DNA from: UBA2256 sp964453055
GTDB lineage: Bacteria > Spirochaetota > Spirochaetia > Treponematales > Rectinemataceae
Direction of reading: 5' to 3'
Length of the DNA: 7,243 nt
Assembly (NCBI GenBank): GCA_964453055.1
Contig: CAYVOD010000083.1
Coordinates: 1 to 7,243 of the forward strand
Position 1 is the first letter of the stretch. Each line of letters begins with the position of its first letter. Made by a program: the position numbers and the translations under genes. Positions 1 through 5,284 of this stretch are shown here, piece by piece. The notes below the pieces were generated by a model. That model did not search any database. It had not been told where the DNA came from and saw only the letters and a program-made list of their open reading frames with translations.

Positions 1-1
1 C

Positions 2-52
2 GATCTGGGAATCGTCACAAAGGAAAATGTAGAAAAATATCTTGCGATGTGA
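2..52 (+). CDS. C-terminal tail of a converging gene, possibly a sugar ABC-transporter substrate-binding protein (partial)
   Basis: An open frame enters from the left edge and ends at TGA 50-52, giving the 16-residue tail DLGIVTKENVEKYLAM. A strong terminator follows 16 nt after the stop, which supports this being a real gene end. The pattern T-K-E-N-V-[DE]-K-Y-L is common at the C-terminus of RbsB-like periplasmic sugar-binding proteins, so a sugar ABC-transporter component would fit beside a sugar-phosphate BMC operon. That identity rests on a very short tail and is only a suggestion. The gene converges on the BMC operon. Confidence 0.45.
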   Translation, partial: DLGIVTKENVEKYLAM

Positions 53-68
53 TTTAAAAAAAGCGTAA

Positions 69-116
69 CGGCAGGGACAGGCCATGCGCGAGAATGGCCG
101 CCCTGCCGGTCTTTTT
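69..116. terminator. Bidirectional Rho-independent terminator between convergent transcripts
   Basis: Outer arms CGGCAGGG (69-76) and CCCTGCCG (101-108) pair perfectly. Inner arms GGCCAT (80-85) and ATGGCC (94-99) extend the stem across a small asymmetric bulge, leaving an 8-nt loop. On the plus strand the stem is followed by a T run at 112-116. On the minus strand it is followed, after six bases, by seven T (plus-strand A56-A62). The element can therefore stop both the plus-strand gene ending at 52 and the minus-strand BMC operon. Structure is seen directly; termination in both directions is inferred. Confidence 0.8.
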
Positions 117-121
117 AATAA

Positions 122-170
122 GTAGAAGCGCGATGCCGCCTCGCTTCGGAAGGCCGAGGGGCGCTTCTAC
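122..170 (-). terminator. Second strong hairpin after the BMC operon, probably part of its transcript end
   Basis: GTAGAAGCGC (122-131) and GCGCTTCTAC (161-170) form a perfect 10-bp stem, and CCTCG (139-143) with CGAGG (155-159) extends it. It lies 37 nt past the stop codon of the last minus-strand gene. There is no clear T run on either side (TTATT on the minus strand), so it is a poor intrinsic terminator alone. It may stabilise the 3' end of the operon mRNA or act together with the hairpin at 69-108. Confidence 0.5.
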
Positions 171-206
171 ATATTGGAAGGGTCCTTGCTTTTGTTTCTA
201 CTCAGC

Positions 207-962
207 TCAATCCATGTAATATCCGCCGTTTATATTGATCACCTCTCCGTTGATGAAGGATGCTTCGTCGGCGGCGAGGAAAAGCACCGCCCGCGATACA
301 TCGTTGGGGGTGCCTAATCTCCTGACCGGAATCTTGTCCGAAATGCTGCGTTTTTTCGCGTCGTCCCAGTACGTCATCATATTGGTCATGATCGCGTGGG
401 GAGCGACGGCGTTGCAGGTGATTCCGTGCGGACCTAGCTGGCGGGCTACGGAACGCGTGATGGACATCACCGCGCCCTTGGTGGCGCCGTAAACGAACGT
501 GGAAGTATTGTCCCCGTTTTTTCCCGTGATCGAAGATAGATTCACGATTTTGCCGTAGCGGGCTTTTTTCATTATAGGAGTGACGGCTCGAATCATCCAG
601 AGCACCGCTTTCAGGTTTATGTTAATCGTGTCATCGATGAGCTTGTCGCTCGTCTCCTCTATGGTCGCCGGGACGAGTATGCCTGCGTTGTTTACCACAA
701 TGTCCAGATGGCCATGGGCAGCGACGATGGTGCCAATCAACCGGTCAATCTGATTTCTATCGGATACGTCGCAGATTTCTAAAGCGGCTTCGCCGTTTCC
801 ATCCCTGATTTCTTTAACTACCTCGGCGGCGCTTGAAGGGTTTATGTCGCATACGATCACCCGCGCGCCTTCCTCGGCTAGATCGATGGAAATCTGCCTT
901 CCGATTCCTTGTCCCGCGCCGGTGACAAGAGCGACCTTTCCTTCGAATCTCGGACCAATCAT
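207..962 (-). CDS. Short-chain dehydrogenase/reductase (SDR, FabG-like fold), NAD(H)-preferring
   Basis: This 251-residue protein is a full-length classical SDR. The Rossmann motif TGAGQGIG is at residues 14-21 and an acidic Asp39 ends beta-2, which in this family usually means NAD(H) rather than NADP(H). NNAG lies at 91-94, and the catalytic tetrad reads Asn116, Ser144, Tyr158 and Lys162 (YGATK). The C-terminal GEVININGG segment matches FabG-like and polyol/sugar dehydrogenases. ATG at 962 has GGGAG six bases upstream. It is the last gene of the operon, 23 nt after the DERA stop. It has no N-terminal helix extension like those on DERA and the aldehyde dehydrogenase, so it may act in the cytosol. 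The substrate cannot be read from sequence: it could oxidise a sugar or polyol feeding the pathway, or reduce an aldehyde or ketone to regenerate NAD+. A fatty-acid FabG role is unlikely in this context. Confidence 0.9.
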   Translation of the reverse strand: MIGPRFEGKVALVTGAGQGIGRQISIDLAEEGARVIVCDINPSSAAEVVKEIRDGNGEAALEICDVSDRNQIDRLIGTIVAAHGHLDIVVNNAGILVPATIEETSDKLIDDTININLKAVLWMIRAVTPIMKKARYGKIVNLSSITGKNGDNTSTFVYGATKGAVMSITRSVARQLGPHGITCNAVAPHAIMTNMMTYWDDAKKRSISDKIPVRRLGTPNDVSRAVLFLAADEASFINGEVININGGYYMD

Positions 963-985
963 TTTATGCTCCCTTTTGGAATGTA

Positions 986-1810
986 TTAATAACTGCCCGT
1001 ACTTTTTTGTCCGCTGATCAAGAGGACGCCGGAGCTCGTCCCGAGCCTGGTCGCGCCAGCTTTTATCATCATTACGGCATCGTCGAAACTCTTGATGCCC
1101 CCCGAAGCCTTTACTCCCATTTTAGGGCCTACCGTCCTCCGCATCAGCATTACGTCCGCTACTGTGGCTCCTCCCTTGCTGAAGCCCGTGGAGGTTTTGA
1201 CGAAATCGGCTCCGATATCCTTGGCCAGCTGGCAGGCTATGATTTTCTCCTCGTCGCTCAAGAGGCAGGTTTCGATGATGACTTTCAGCAATATCCCGGC
1301 CCTGCAGGCTCGTCGCACGGCCAGCATGTCTTCTCGAACCAGCTTTAGATTGCCAGCCTTGAGCGCTCCGACATTAAGCACCATGTCGATCTCGTTGGCC
1401 CCGTTGGACACCGCCGTTCGCGCCTCGTAGCTTTTGGCCTTCGAATCCATGGCTCCCAGGGGAAATCCGACAACAGCGCAGGTTTTTACCCCGGTTCCGC
1501 CTAGTCGTCTGACGCAGTGTTCGACCCAGGAGGAGTTTACGCAGACGGAATAAAAGTGATGCTTCGCCGCCTCGTCGCAGAGAACGTTGATTTGCTCCGC
1601 AGAGGCATCCGGTTTTAGCAGGGTATGGTCGATGTATCGAGGCAGGTCCGACGGGAGAATGCCGAGATCATGGGTGGGCGGTTTCGGAGCGTTCGCGGAC
1701 GCCGCATCGGGCGCGGTCGGGGAAGCTGCGGGAGCGGCTTGGCCTGACTTGGTATTCATCCTCGTAAGGACTTCCTCTACGATTTTCTGCACTAACTGGT
1801 TCTGGTCCAT
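986..1810 (-). CDS. deoC: Deoxyribose-5-phosphate aldolase (DERA) with N-terminal BMC encapsulation peptide
   Basis: Class I aldolase of the DeoC family, cleaving 2-deoxyribose 5-phosphate to acetaldehyde and glyceraldehyde 3-phosphate. The catalytic core spans about residues 53-270 of 274. The Schiff-base lysine is Lys205 in FVKTSTGF, the second active-site lysine is Lys234 in GVKASGGI, and the conserved acid is Asp142 in NEIDMVLNVG. All three are intact, so it should be active. Residues 1-18 form an amphipathic helix (MDQNQLVQKIVEEVLTRM), joined to the core by about 30 residues rich in Ala, Pro and Ser. Ordinary DeoC of about 220 residues lacks this, and it is the standard layout of a BMC targeting peptide. 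ATG at 1810 overlaps the preceding isomerase stop as ATGA, with GGAGG about 12 nt upstream. It is the probable aldehyde-producing signature enzyme of this compartment. A related 2-deoxy sugar phosphate could be the true substrate. Confidence 0.95.
   Translation of the reverse strand: MDQNQLVQKIVEEVLTRMNTKSGQAAPAASPTAPDAASANAPKPPTHDLGILPSDLPRYIDHTLLKPDASAEQINVLCDEAAKHHFYSVCVNSSWVEHCVRRLGGTGVKTCAVVGFPLGAMDSKAKSYEARTAVSNGANEIDMVLNVGALKAGNLKLVREDMLAVRRACRAGILLKVIIETCLLSDEEKIIACQLAKDIGADFVKTSTGFSKGGATVADVMLMRRTVGPKMGVKASGGIKSFDDAVMMIKAGATRLGTSSGVLLISGQKSTGSY
1667..1810 (-). other. Encapsulation peptide and flexible linker of the DERA
   Basis: Codons 1-18 (1757-1810) encode a predicted amphipathic helix with hydrophobic residues spaced at L6, I10, V11, V14, L15 and M18. 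Codons 19-48 (1667-1756) encode a disordered Ala/Pro/Ser/Thr stretch before the aldolase core. The I-V-E-E-V core recurs in the aldehyde dehydrogenase N-terminus of the same operon. The lumen-targeting role is inferred from the known form of BMC cargo signals. Confidence 0.8.
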
Positions 1811-2301
1811 CAGAATTCCGAGCCTCCTCGCTCCAAGGCCATAATTTTATTGATCCGCACGATATGCCGTCCTCCCGCGAAGGGGGTCTCGAGCCAGACT
1901 CGCGTCATCTCGGCGAGCTCTTCGGGCTTGTGAAGGGGACCGCCGAGACTGAGCACGTTCGCGTTATTGTGTTCTCTGCTGTTCACCACGGTTTTTAGGT
2001 CGTAGCACATGGCTGCACGGATTCCCCTGATTTTATTCGCCGCCATGCAAGAGCCTATGCCCGCTCCGTCGAGGACGATGCCGCGGTCGCAATCACCGCT
2101 GACGACCTTCTTGCAAACCGCCTGGGCGATGTCCGGATAATCGACTTTATCCGTACCGAAACATCCGATATCCACTACGCGATACCCCAGAAGCTCAAGG
2201 TACTGGACGAGCATTTTTTTCTGCGCCACCGCCCCGTGGTCAGATCCGATCGCCACGCTACGGACCTTGTCAGGAGCCTTGCCGTTCAATTCATCGCTCA
2301 C
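1810..2301 (-). CDS. RpiB/LacA/LacB-family sugar-phosphate isomerase with Asp in the catalytic Cys position
   Basis: The 163-residue protein has the RpiB fold signature: IGSDHGA (residues 18-24), VDYPD (53-57), GAGIGSCMAANKI (79-91), IRAAMCYD and SREHNNANVLSLGG (108-121). Family members interconvert aldose and ketose phosphates such as ribose 5-phosphate and ribulose 5-phosphate. In Escherichia coli RpiB the proton-transferring residue is the Cys of ICGTGIG. Here the aligned segment reads LDGAGIG, with Asp78 in that place and Ala for Thr, so chemistry or substrate may differ. The start is GTG at 2301, preceded by GAGGAG and overlapping the upstream stop as GTGA; the stop overlaps DERA as ATGA. 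No encapsulation peptide is evident in its 12-residue N-terminal extension. I leave the symbol blank because LacAB-type or tetrose-phosphate isomerase activity is equally possible. Confidence 0.88.
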   Translation of the reverse strand: MSDELNGKAPDKVRSVAIGSDHGAVAQKKMLVQYLELLGYRVVDIGCFGTDKVDYPDIAQAVCKKVVSGDCDRGIVLDGAGIGSCMAANKIRGIRAAMCYDLKTVVNSREHNNANVLSLGGPLHKPEELAEMTRVWLETPFAGGRHIVRINKIMALERGGSEF

Positions 2302-2579
2302 GTATTCTCCTCGATGTCAATTTCGTCCACGATCCCGCAGATCGCGGTGCGTATGGTGACGGCGTCTTCGTCTTCCACCACGTTCCTAGCCGAACCGCCT
2401 TCGTCCACGACAATCACGATATCGCCGATGCCTGCCTGCACGCCGTCGACCGCGAGTATGGATTTCCCCCTGTACTCGCCCTTGGCGTCTATGGGCTGCA
2501 CCATCAATAGTTTATGCCCGATGTAGTGCGGGTGTTTTTCCGTGGAGACAACGTTTGCGACAACCTTTGCCAGCATCAT
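2298..2579 (-). CDS. BMC-P pentameric vertex shell protein (EutN/CcmL family), copy 4
   Basis: A protein of about 93 residues beginning MMLAKVVANVVSTEKHP, with the family pattern: short beta strand, VVST, KLLMVQPID near residue 27, an AVDGVQAGIGDIVIVVDEGGSAR segment, and a closing ICGIVDEIDI strand. EutN/CcmL proteins form pentamers that cap the vertices of the polyhedral shell. A longer frame is open upstream to 2645, but those 22 residues are Arg-rich, lie inside the preceding gene and have no family similarity. ATG 2579 (or 2576) is therefore chosen, overlapping the upstream stop as ATGA with GGAAGA as ribosome site. Its stop overlaps the isomerase GTG start. An acidic VEDED stretch distinguishes it from the other three vertex proteins here. 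Confidence 0.9.
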   Translation of the reverse strand: MMLAKVVANVVSTEKHPHYIGHKLLMVQPIDAKGEYRGKSILAVDGVQAGIGDIVIVVDEGGSARNVVEDEDAVTIRTAICGIVDEIDIEENT

Positions 2580-2854
2580 AGACGTTCTTCCGTATTGACC
2601 GAATCGACGATGCCGATGATCGCCGCGTCGCCGGGGTTGAACCATCCGTTCGGGTTCGCTTGGGCAGCTTCCTTGCCGGATTCGAAAAACACCAAGTCTC
2701 CCTCGCCTGCCTTGACCGTGTCCCAGGCCACTAAGGCAGGTCCTGCCTCCTTTCGAGCGTAGTCCAAAGGTTGCACGAGGAGCAGTTTGAGACCGTCATA
2801 GCATGGGAGTTTTTTAGTGCTCACCACCCTGCCGATCACTTTTCCAAGTTTCAT
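2576..2854 (-). CDS. BMC-P pentameric vertex shell protein (EutN/CcmL family), copy 3
   Basis: A 92-residue EutN/CcmL-family protein. It opens MKLGKVIGRVVSTKK, continues with GLKLLLVQPLD, then VAWDTVKAGEGDLVFFESGKEA, and ends in AAIIGIVDSVNTEE, the canonical order of beta strands for the pentamer. Compared with its neighbours it carries NPNGWFNPGD in the loop before the last strand, where others have a Thr/Lys-rich stretch. ATG 2854 follows the aldehyde dehydrogenase stop by 10 nt, with AAGGA upstream. The stop overlaps the start of copy 4. It is predicted to plug shell vertices; whether it makes homopentamers or mixes with other copies is not visible. Confidence 0.92.
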   Translation of the reverse strand: MKLGKVIGRVVSTKKLPCYDGLKLLLVQPLDYARKEAGPALVAWDTVKAGEGDLVFFESGKEAAQANPNGWFNPGDAAIIGIVDSVNTEERL

Positions 2855-2864
2855 CGGACCATCC

Positions 2865-4349
2865 TTACACTATCCTGAAAGCGTCCACCAGGGTGCAGCG
2901 CCGTTCCCTGGTAAAGGTACGGGGCCGGGTTATGCCTTCGCCGGTGGGACTGGCGATCGTGAACGAGGTGTAACCGGCGCCTCCCTGGGCCAATCCGGCA
3001 TAACAGGGCCCGTTCTTGACAAAGAGGGAGCAGTTCATCGCCTTCGCCATCCGGGAGAGTTTTTCTATATCGTGGGAATGGATCATAGCCGAATGGCGGC
3101 AGCCTCGCTCCACGATCACCGCGAAATCGATGGCCTCGTCCACCGAGGCTATCCTGACGAGGGGAAGGACCGGCATAAGTTGCTCGGTCCAGACGAGAGG
3201 ATGCTCGCGTCCAACTTCCATGAGAAGAAGTTTCGTCTCCGCTGGCACGGCGATGCCCGCCGCCGCAGCAATCGCGACAGGGCTTTTTCCCACAAAGGCC
3301 TTATTTGGAGAACCTTCCCTCTCGGGTCCGCCGGATTCGGCGATCACAAGCTTCGTCACCGCGTCTATCTGGGCGCCCGTCAACTCGAAGGCGCCGTTTT
3401 TCCGCATTTCTTCCTTGAGCCTGTCCGCGATCTGGGCGACAGCTAAAACTTCCTTTTCGCAAATGCAGACTACGTTGTGGTCAAAGCTGGCGCCCAGCAC
3501 GATGTCTCTGCCCGCTTTTACGATATCCGCGGTGGCGTCCACGACGCAGGGAGGGTTGCCGGGGCCGGCGCAGATCGCCTTTTTCCCGCTTCCCATGGCC
3601 GCCTTTACCACGCCCGGGCCGCCGGTGACCACGAGGAGGGAAATGTCCCTATGCCTCATCAAGGCGTTAGCGCTTTCGATCGTCGGCTCGCTTATAGCGC
3701 AAAGCAGGTTGTACGGCCCTCCCTCCATGTGGATGGCTTCGTTGAGCATGCTGATAAGGCGGCAGGAAATAGCCTTGGCGTTAGGGTGGACGTTGAAGAC
3801 GACGCTGTTGCCGGCGGCGATCATGCCGATGGCGTTGGACTCAATGGTGGCAATGGGATTGGTCACCGGCGTGATCGCCCCGATGACGCCCCAGGGAGCG
3901 AGCTCGGTGAGGGTAAGTCCGTGCTCATCGGTGCTGACCCTCGGCTCGAGGTCCTCCACGCCAGGGGTTTTCGTCGCCGCGAGCCTGTTCTTTGCTTGTT
4001 TGTCCTCTACATTCCCGATACCCGTTTCCGCGACAGCTTGGGCCGACAGGTCGGCGTTGTTCCAGAGGACGACACGGCGCATCGCCTCGATGATCGAGCG
4101 CCGCGTATCCAAGGGAAGGGCAATAAGTTCTCGTTGGGCGATCTTGGCGGCTATCACGGCAGCGTCGAGATCGGAGAATATTCCCGCCCCGATTCGGGTC
4201 TGTTGGCTCGAAGCTTCAGCCTGAGAATTCGCCGCAGCCGCGACGGAACTTCGATGGACCGAATCCTGCGCTTTGAGAAGCGCGGCTATCTCGGGGTTCC
4301 GCATCACCTCTTCGACGATCGATTGGATTCCGTCAGTCAGATTCGCCAT
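2865..4349 (-). CDS. CoA-acylating aldehyde dehydrogenase (PduP/EutE type) with N-terminal encapsulation peptide
   Basis: It oxidises a short aldehyde, here probably acetaldehyde from DERA, with NAD+ and CoA to acyl-CoA. Numbered from the chosen ATG, the 494-residue protein has PWGVIGAITPVTNP at 152-165, GGPGVV of the nucleotide fold at 243-248 and the catalytic Cys295 in SFDHNVVCICEKEV. The C-terminal PTGEGITRPRTFTRERRC block (468-485) is typical of PduP/EutE rather than of hydrolytic aldehyde dehydrogenases. Residues 5-17 (TDGIQSIVEEVMR) form an amphipathic helix, followed by a Ser/Ala/Gln-rich linker to about residue 55, the form of a BMC cargo signal. An in-frame TTG at 4367 would add six residues, but ATG 4349 has GGAGAGGG just upstream and is preferred. 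It sits between two pairs of vertex-protein genes. Pdu, Eut and other BMC types share this enzyme, so I give no symbol. Confidence 0.95.
   Translation of the reverse strand: MANLTDGIQSIVEEVMRNPEIAALLKAQDSVHRSSVAAAANSQAEASSQQTRIGAGIFSDLDAAVIAAKIAQRELIALPLDTRRSIIEAMRRVVLWNNADLSAQAVAETGIGNVEDKQAKNRLAATKTPGVEDLEPRVSTDEHGLTLTELAPWGVIGAITPVTNPIATIESNAIGMIAAGNSVVFNVHPNAKAISCRLISMLNEAIHMEGGPYNLLCAISEPTIESANALMRHRDISLLVVTGGPGVVKAAMGSGKKAICAGPGNPPCVVDATADIVKAGRDIVLGASFDHNVVCICEKEVLAVAQIADRLKEEMRKNGAFELTGAQIDAVTKLVIAESGGPEREGSPNKAFVGKSPVAIAAAAGIAVPAETKLLLMEVGREHPLVWTEQLMPVLPLVRIASVDEAIDFAVIVERGCRHSAMIHSHDIEKLSRMAKAMNCSLFVKNGPCYAGLAQGGAGYTSFTIASPTGEGITRPRTFTRERRCTLVDAFRIV
4293..4349 (-). other. Encapsulation peptide of the aldehyde dehydrogenase
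   Basis: Codons 1-19 encode MANLTDGIQSIVEEVMRNP, an amphipathic helix with hydrophobic residues at I8, I11, V12, V15 and M16. It is followed by a long low-complexity linker that ordinary aldehyde dehydrogenases lack. The segment I-x-x-I-V-E-E-V-[LM]-x-R is essentially shared with the DERA N-terminus. Targeting to the shell interior is inferred from PduP and similar cargo. Confidence 0.75.
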
Positions 4350-4363
4350 AATCCCTCTCCAAT

Positions 4364-4654
4364 TCAATCCTGAGCCCAGACATCGATGCCTCGTTGATCA
4401 ATTCGATCTACTATCGCGACGATAAGACAATCGATGGGCTTGTCGGCGGTAGCGGAAGTCCAGCGACAAGAGCTGCCTTGCGCCACTAGCACTAGATGCC
4501 CCCTTTCGGCCCCGACGAGGTCGAGAGCGACCAGATACTCTCCTCTGCCTTCTCCTCGTTGATCGCAGTCTTCAATGAGAAGGAATCGTGGATTGACGAC
4601 CCCGTCTGACCGTGTATCCGCCACGACAGCGCCGCGAACCCGAGCTAACGTCAT
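4364..4654 (-). CDS. BMC-P pentameric vertex shell protein (EutN/CcmL family), copy 2, divergent
   Basis: This 96-residue protein keeps the EutN/CcmL outline: MTLARVRGAVVAD at the start, FLLIEDCDQRG in place of the usual LLLVQPLD, YLVALDLVGAERGHLVLVAQGSSCR in the middle, and LIVAIVDRID as the last strand. It is the most divergent of the four vertex proteins: VVST is replaced by VVAD, it has an Arg/Gly-rich hairpin (QRGEGRGE), and Cys and Trp occur in the GSSCRWTS loop, where GSSAR is usual. ATG 4654 overlaps the upstream stop as ATGA and lacks a strong ribosome site of its own, suggesting translational coupling. The stop lies 14 nt before the aldehyde dehydrogenase ATG. It may form a specialised or minor vertex, but this is inference. 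Confidence 0.88.
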   Translation of the reverse strand: MTLARVRGAVVADTRSDGVVNPRFLLIEDCDQRGEGRGEYLVALDLVGAERGHLVLVAQGSSCRWTSATADKPIDCLIVAIVDRIDQRGIDVWAQD

Positions 4655-4956
4655 TCCGTCGCCGCCGATTTTTCGTACGTGAAAACGCCGTCTTTCTCGA
4701 TCGCATCCACGATGGCGATGATGGTGGCATCCGAAGGCTTACCCTTGGTTGTTTCGGTCATCCTGGCACTCGACCCTGTCACATAGAATACGATTTCGCC
4801 GGCGTTGGCGCCGACACCGTCGATGCCGACGACAAAATCGCCTTTGCCCTTGAGGTTTACAGGATCGATCCTTTCGAGAAGCAGTAGCCGCAGCCCTTCC
4901 ATGCTGGCCGGCTTATGCGTCGAAACGACAGTTCCTTTCACCCGCGCAAGTTGCAT
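4651..4956 (-). CDS. BMC-P pentameric vertex shell protein (EutN/CcmL family), copy 1
   Basis: A 101-residue protein matching EutN/CcmL throughout: MQLARVKGTVVSTHK, GLRLLLLERIDP, VVGIDGVGANAGEIVFYVTGSSAR and ATIIAIVDAIE are all in the expected order and spacing. A short charged tail (about residues 91-101) follows the last strand. ATG 4956 has AAGGAA about seven bases upstream and lies 10 nt after the BMC-H copy B stop. Its TGA overlaps the start of copy 2. Of the four vertex proteins this one looks closest to the general family consensus, so it is a good candidate for the main vertex cap. Confidence 0.93.
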   Translation of the reverse strand: MQLARVKGTVVSTHKPASMEGLRLLLLERIDPVNLKGKGDFVVGIDGVGANAGEIVFYVTGSSARMTETTKGKPSDATIIAIVDAIEKDGVFTYEKSAATE

Positions 4957-4966
4957 AGCGTGTTCC

Positions 4967-5272
4967 TTATTTGGATGCCGAGACTGGTTTTCTACCCAAG
5001 GGAAGCGCCGAGTCGACCGCCTCGTGAGGCCTGGGAATCACGTGGGTGGACACGACTTCGCCCACCTTTTCGGCCGACCTCGTGCCCGCCTCCACGGCGG
5101 CCCTACAAGCCGCAACGTCTCCGCGCACGATCGCCGTCACATAGCCCCCGCCGGTTTTTTCAAAGCCGACGAGATCCACCTTGGCCGCTTTGACCATGGC
5201 ATCGGCGGCTTCGACCATCGCCGCGAAACCCCTGGTCTCTATCATTCCGAGCGCATCGTTCGTATCTGCCAT
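4967..5272 (-). CDS. BMC-H hexameric shell protein (PduA/CcmK-like), copy B
   Basis: A single-domain BMC protein of 101 residues that tiles the shell facets as hexamers. It has the canonical DALGMIETRGFAAMVEAADAM start, the edge lysine Lys28 (MVKAA) used for hexamer-hexamer contacts in PduA, and the pore loop EKTGGG (38-43). Gly replaces the pore serine of PduA (KIGSG). The VIVRGDV-like strand and the closing THVIPRPHEAVDSALPLG are present. It differs from copy A at about eight positions in the shared 87-residue core plus both termini. ATG 5272 has AAGGAGA six bases upstream and follows the BMC-T stop by 12 nt. The glycine-lined pore loop suggests passage of small polar metabolites; selectivity is not proven by sequence. 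Confidence 0.97.
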   Translation of the reverse strand: MADTNDALGMIETRGFAAMVEAADAMVKAAKVDLVGFEKTGGGYVTAIVRGDVAACRAAVEAGTRSAEKVGEVVSTHVIPRPHEAVDSALPLGRKPVSASK

Positions 5273-5284
5273 ACCGATTCTCCT

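Noticed and set aside
2580..2645. Longer N-terminus for vertex protein copy 4
   Set aside because: The added 22 residues are Arg-rich, are read inside copy 3 in another frame, and precede a Met that aligns exactly with the normal EutN/CcmL start.
3016..4224. A 402-codon plus-strand open frame opposite the aldehyde dehydrogenase
   Set aside because: It lies wholly antisense to a gene with clear PduP/EutE motifs, its product is low-complexity and Ser/Ala/Pro-rich with no recognisable domain, and it has no operon context. It is a shadow of the GC-rich coding strand.
4350..4367. TTG start adding six residues to the aldehyde dehydrogenase
   Set aside because: ATG 4349 has a strong GGAGAGGG site at good spacing, and starting there places the cargo helix at the very N-terminus as in PduP.
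3477..4373. A 298-codon plus-strand open frame overlapping the same region
   Set aside because: Also antisense to the aldehyde dehydrogenase; its Arg/Asp/Gly-rich product resembles no family I recognise and it overlaps the other antisense frame.
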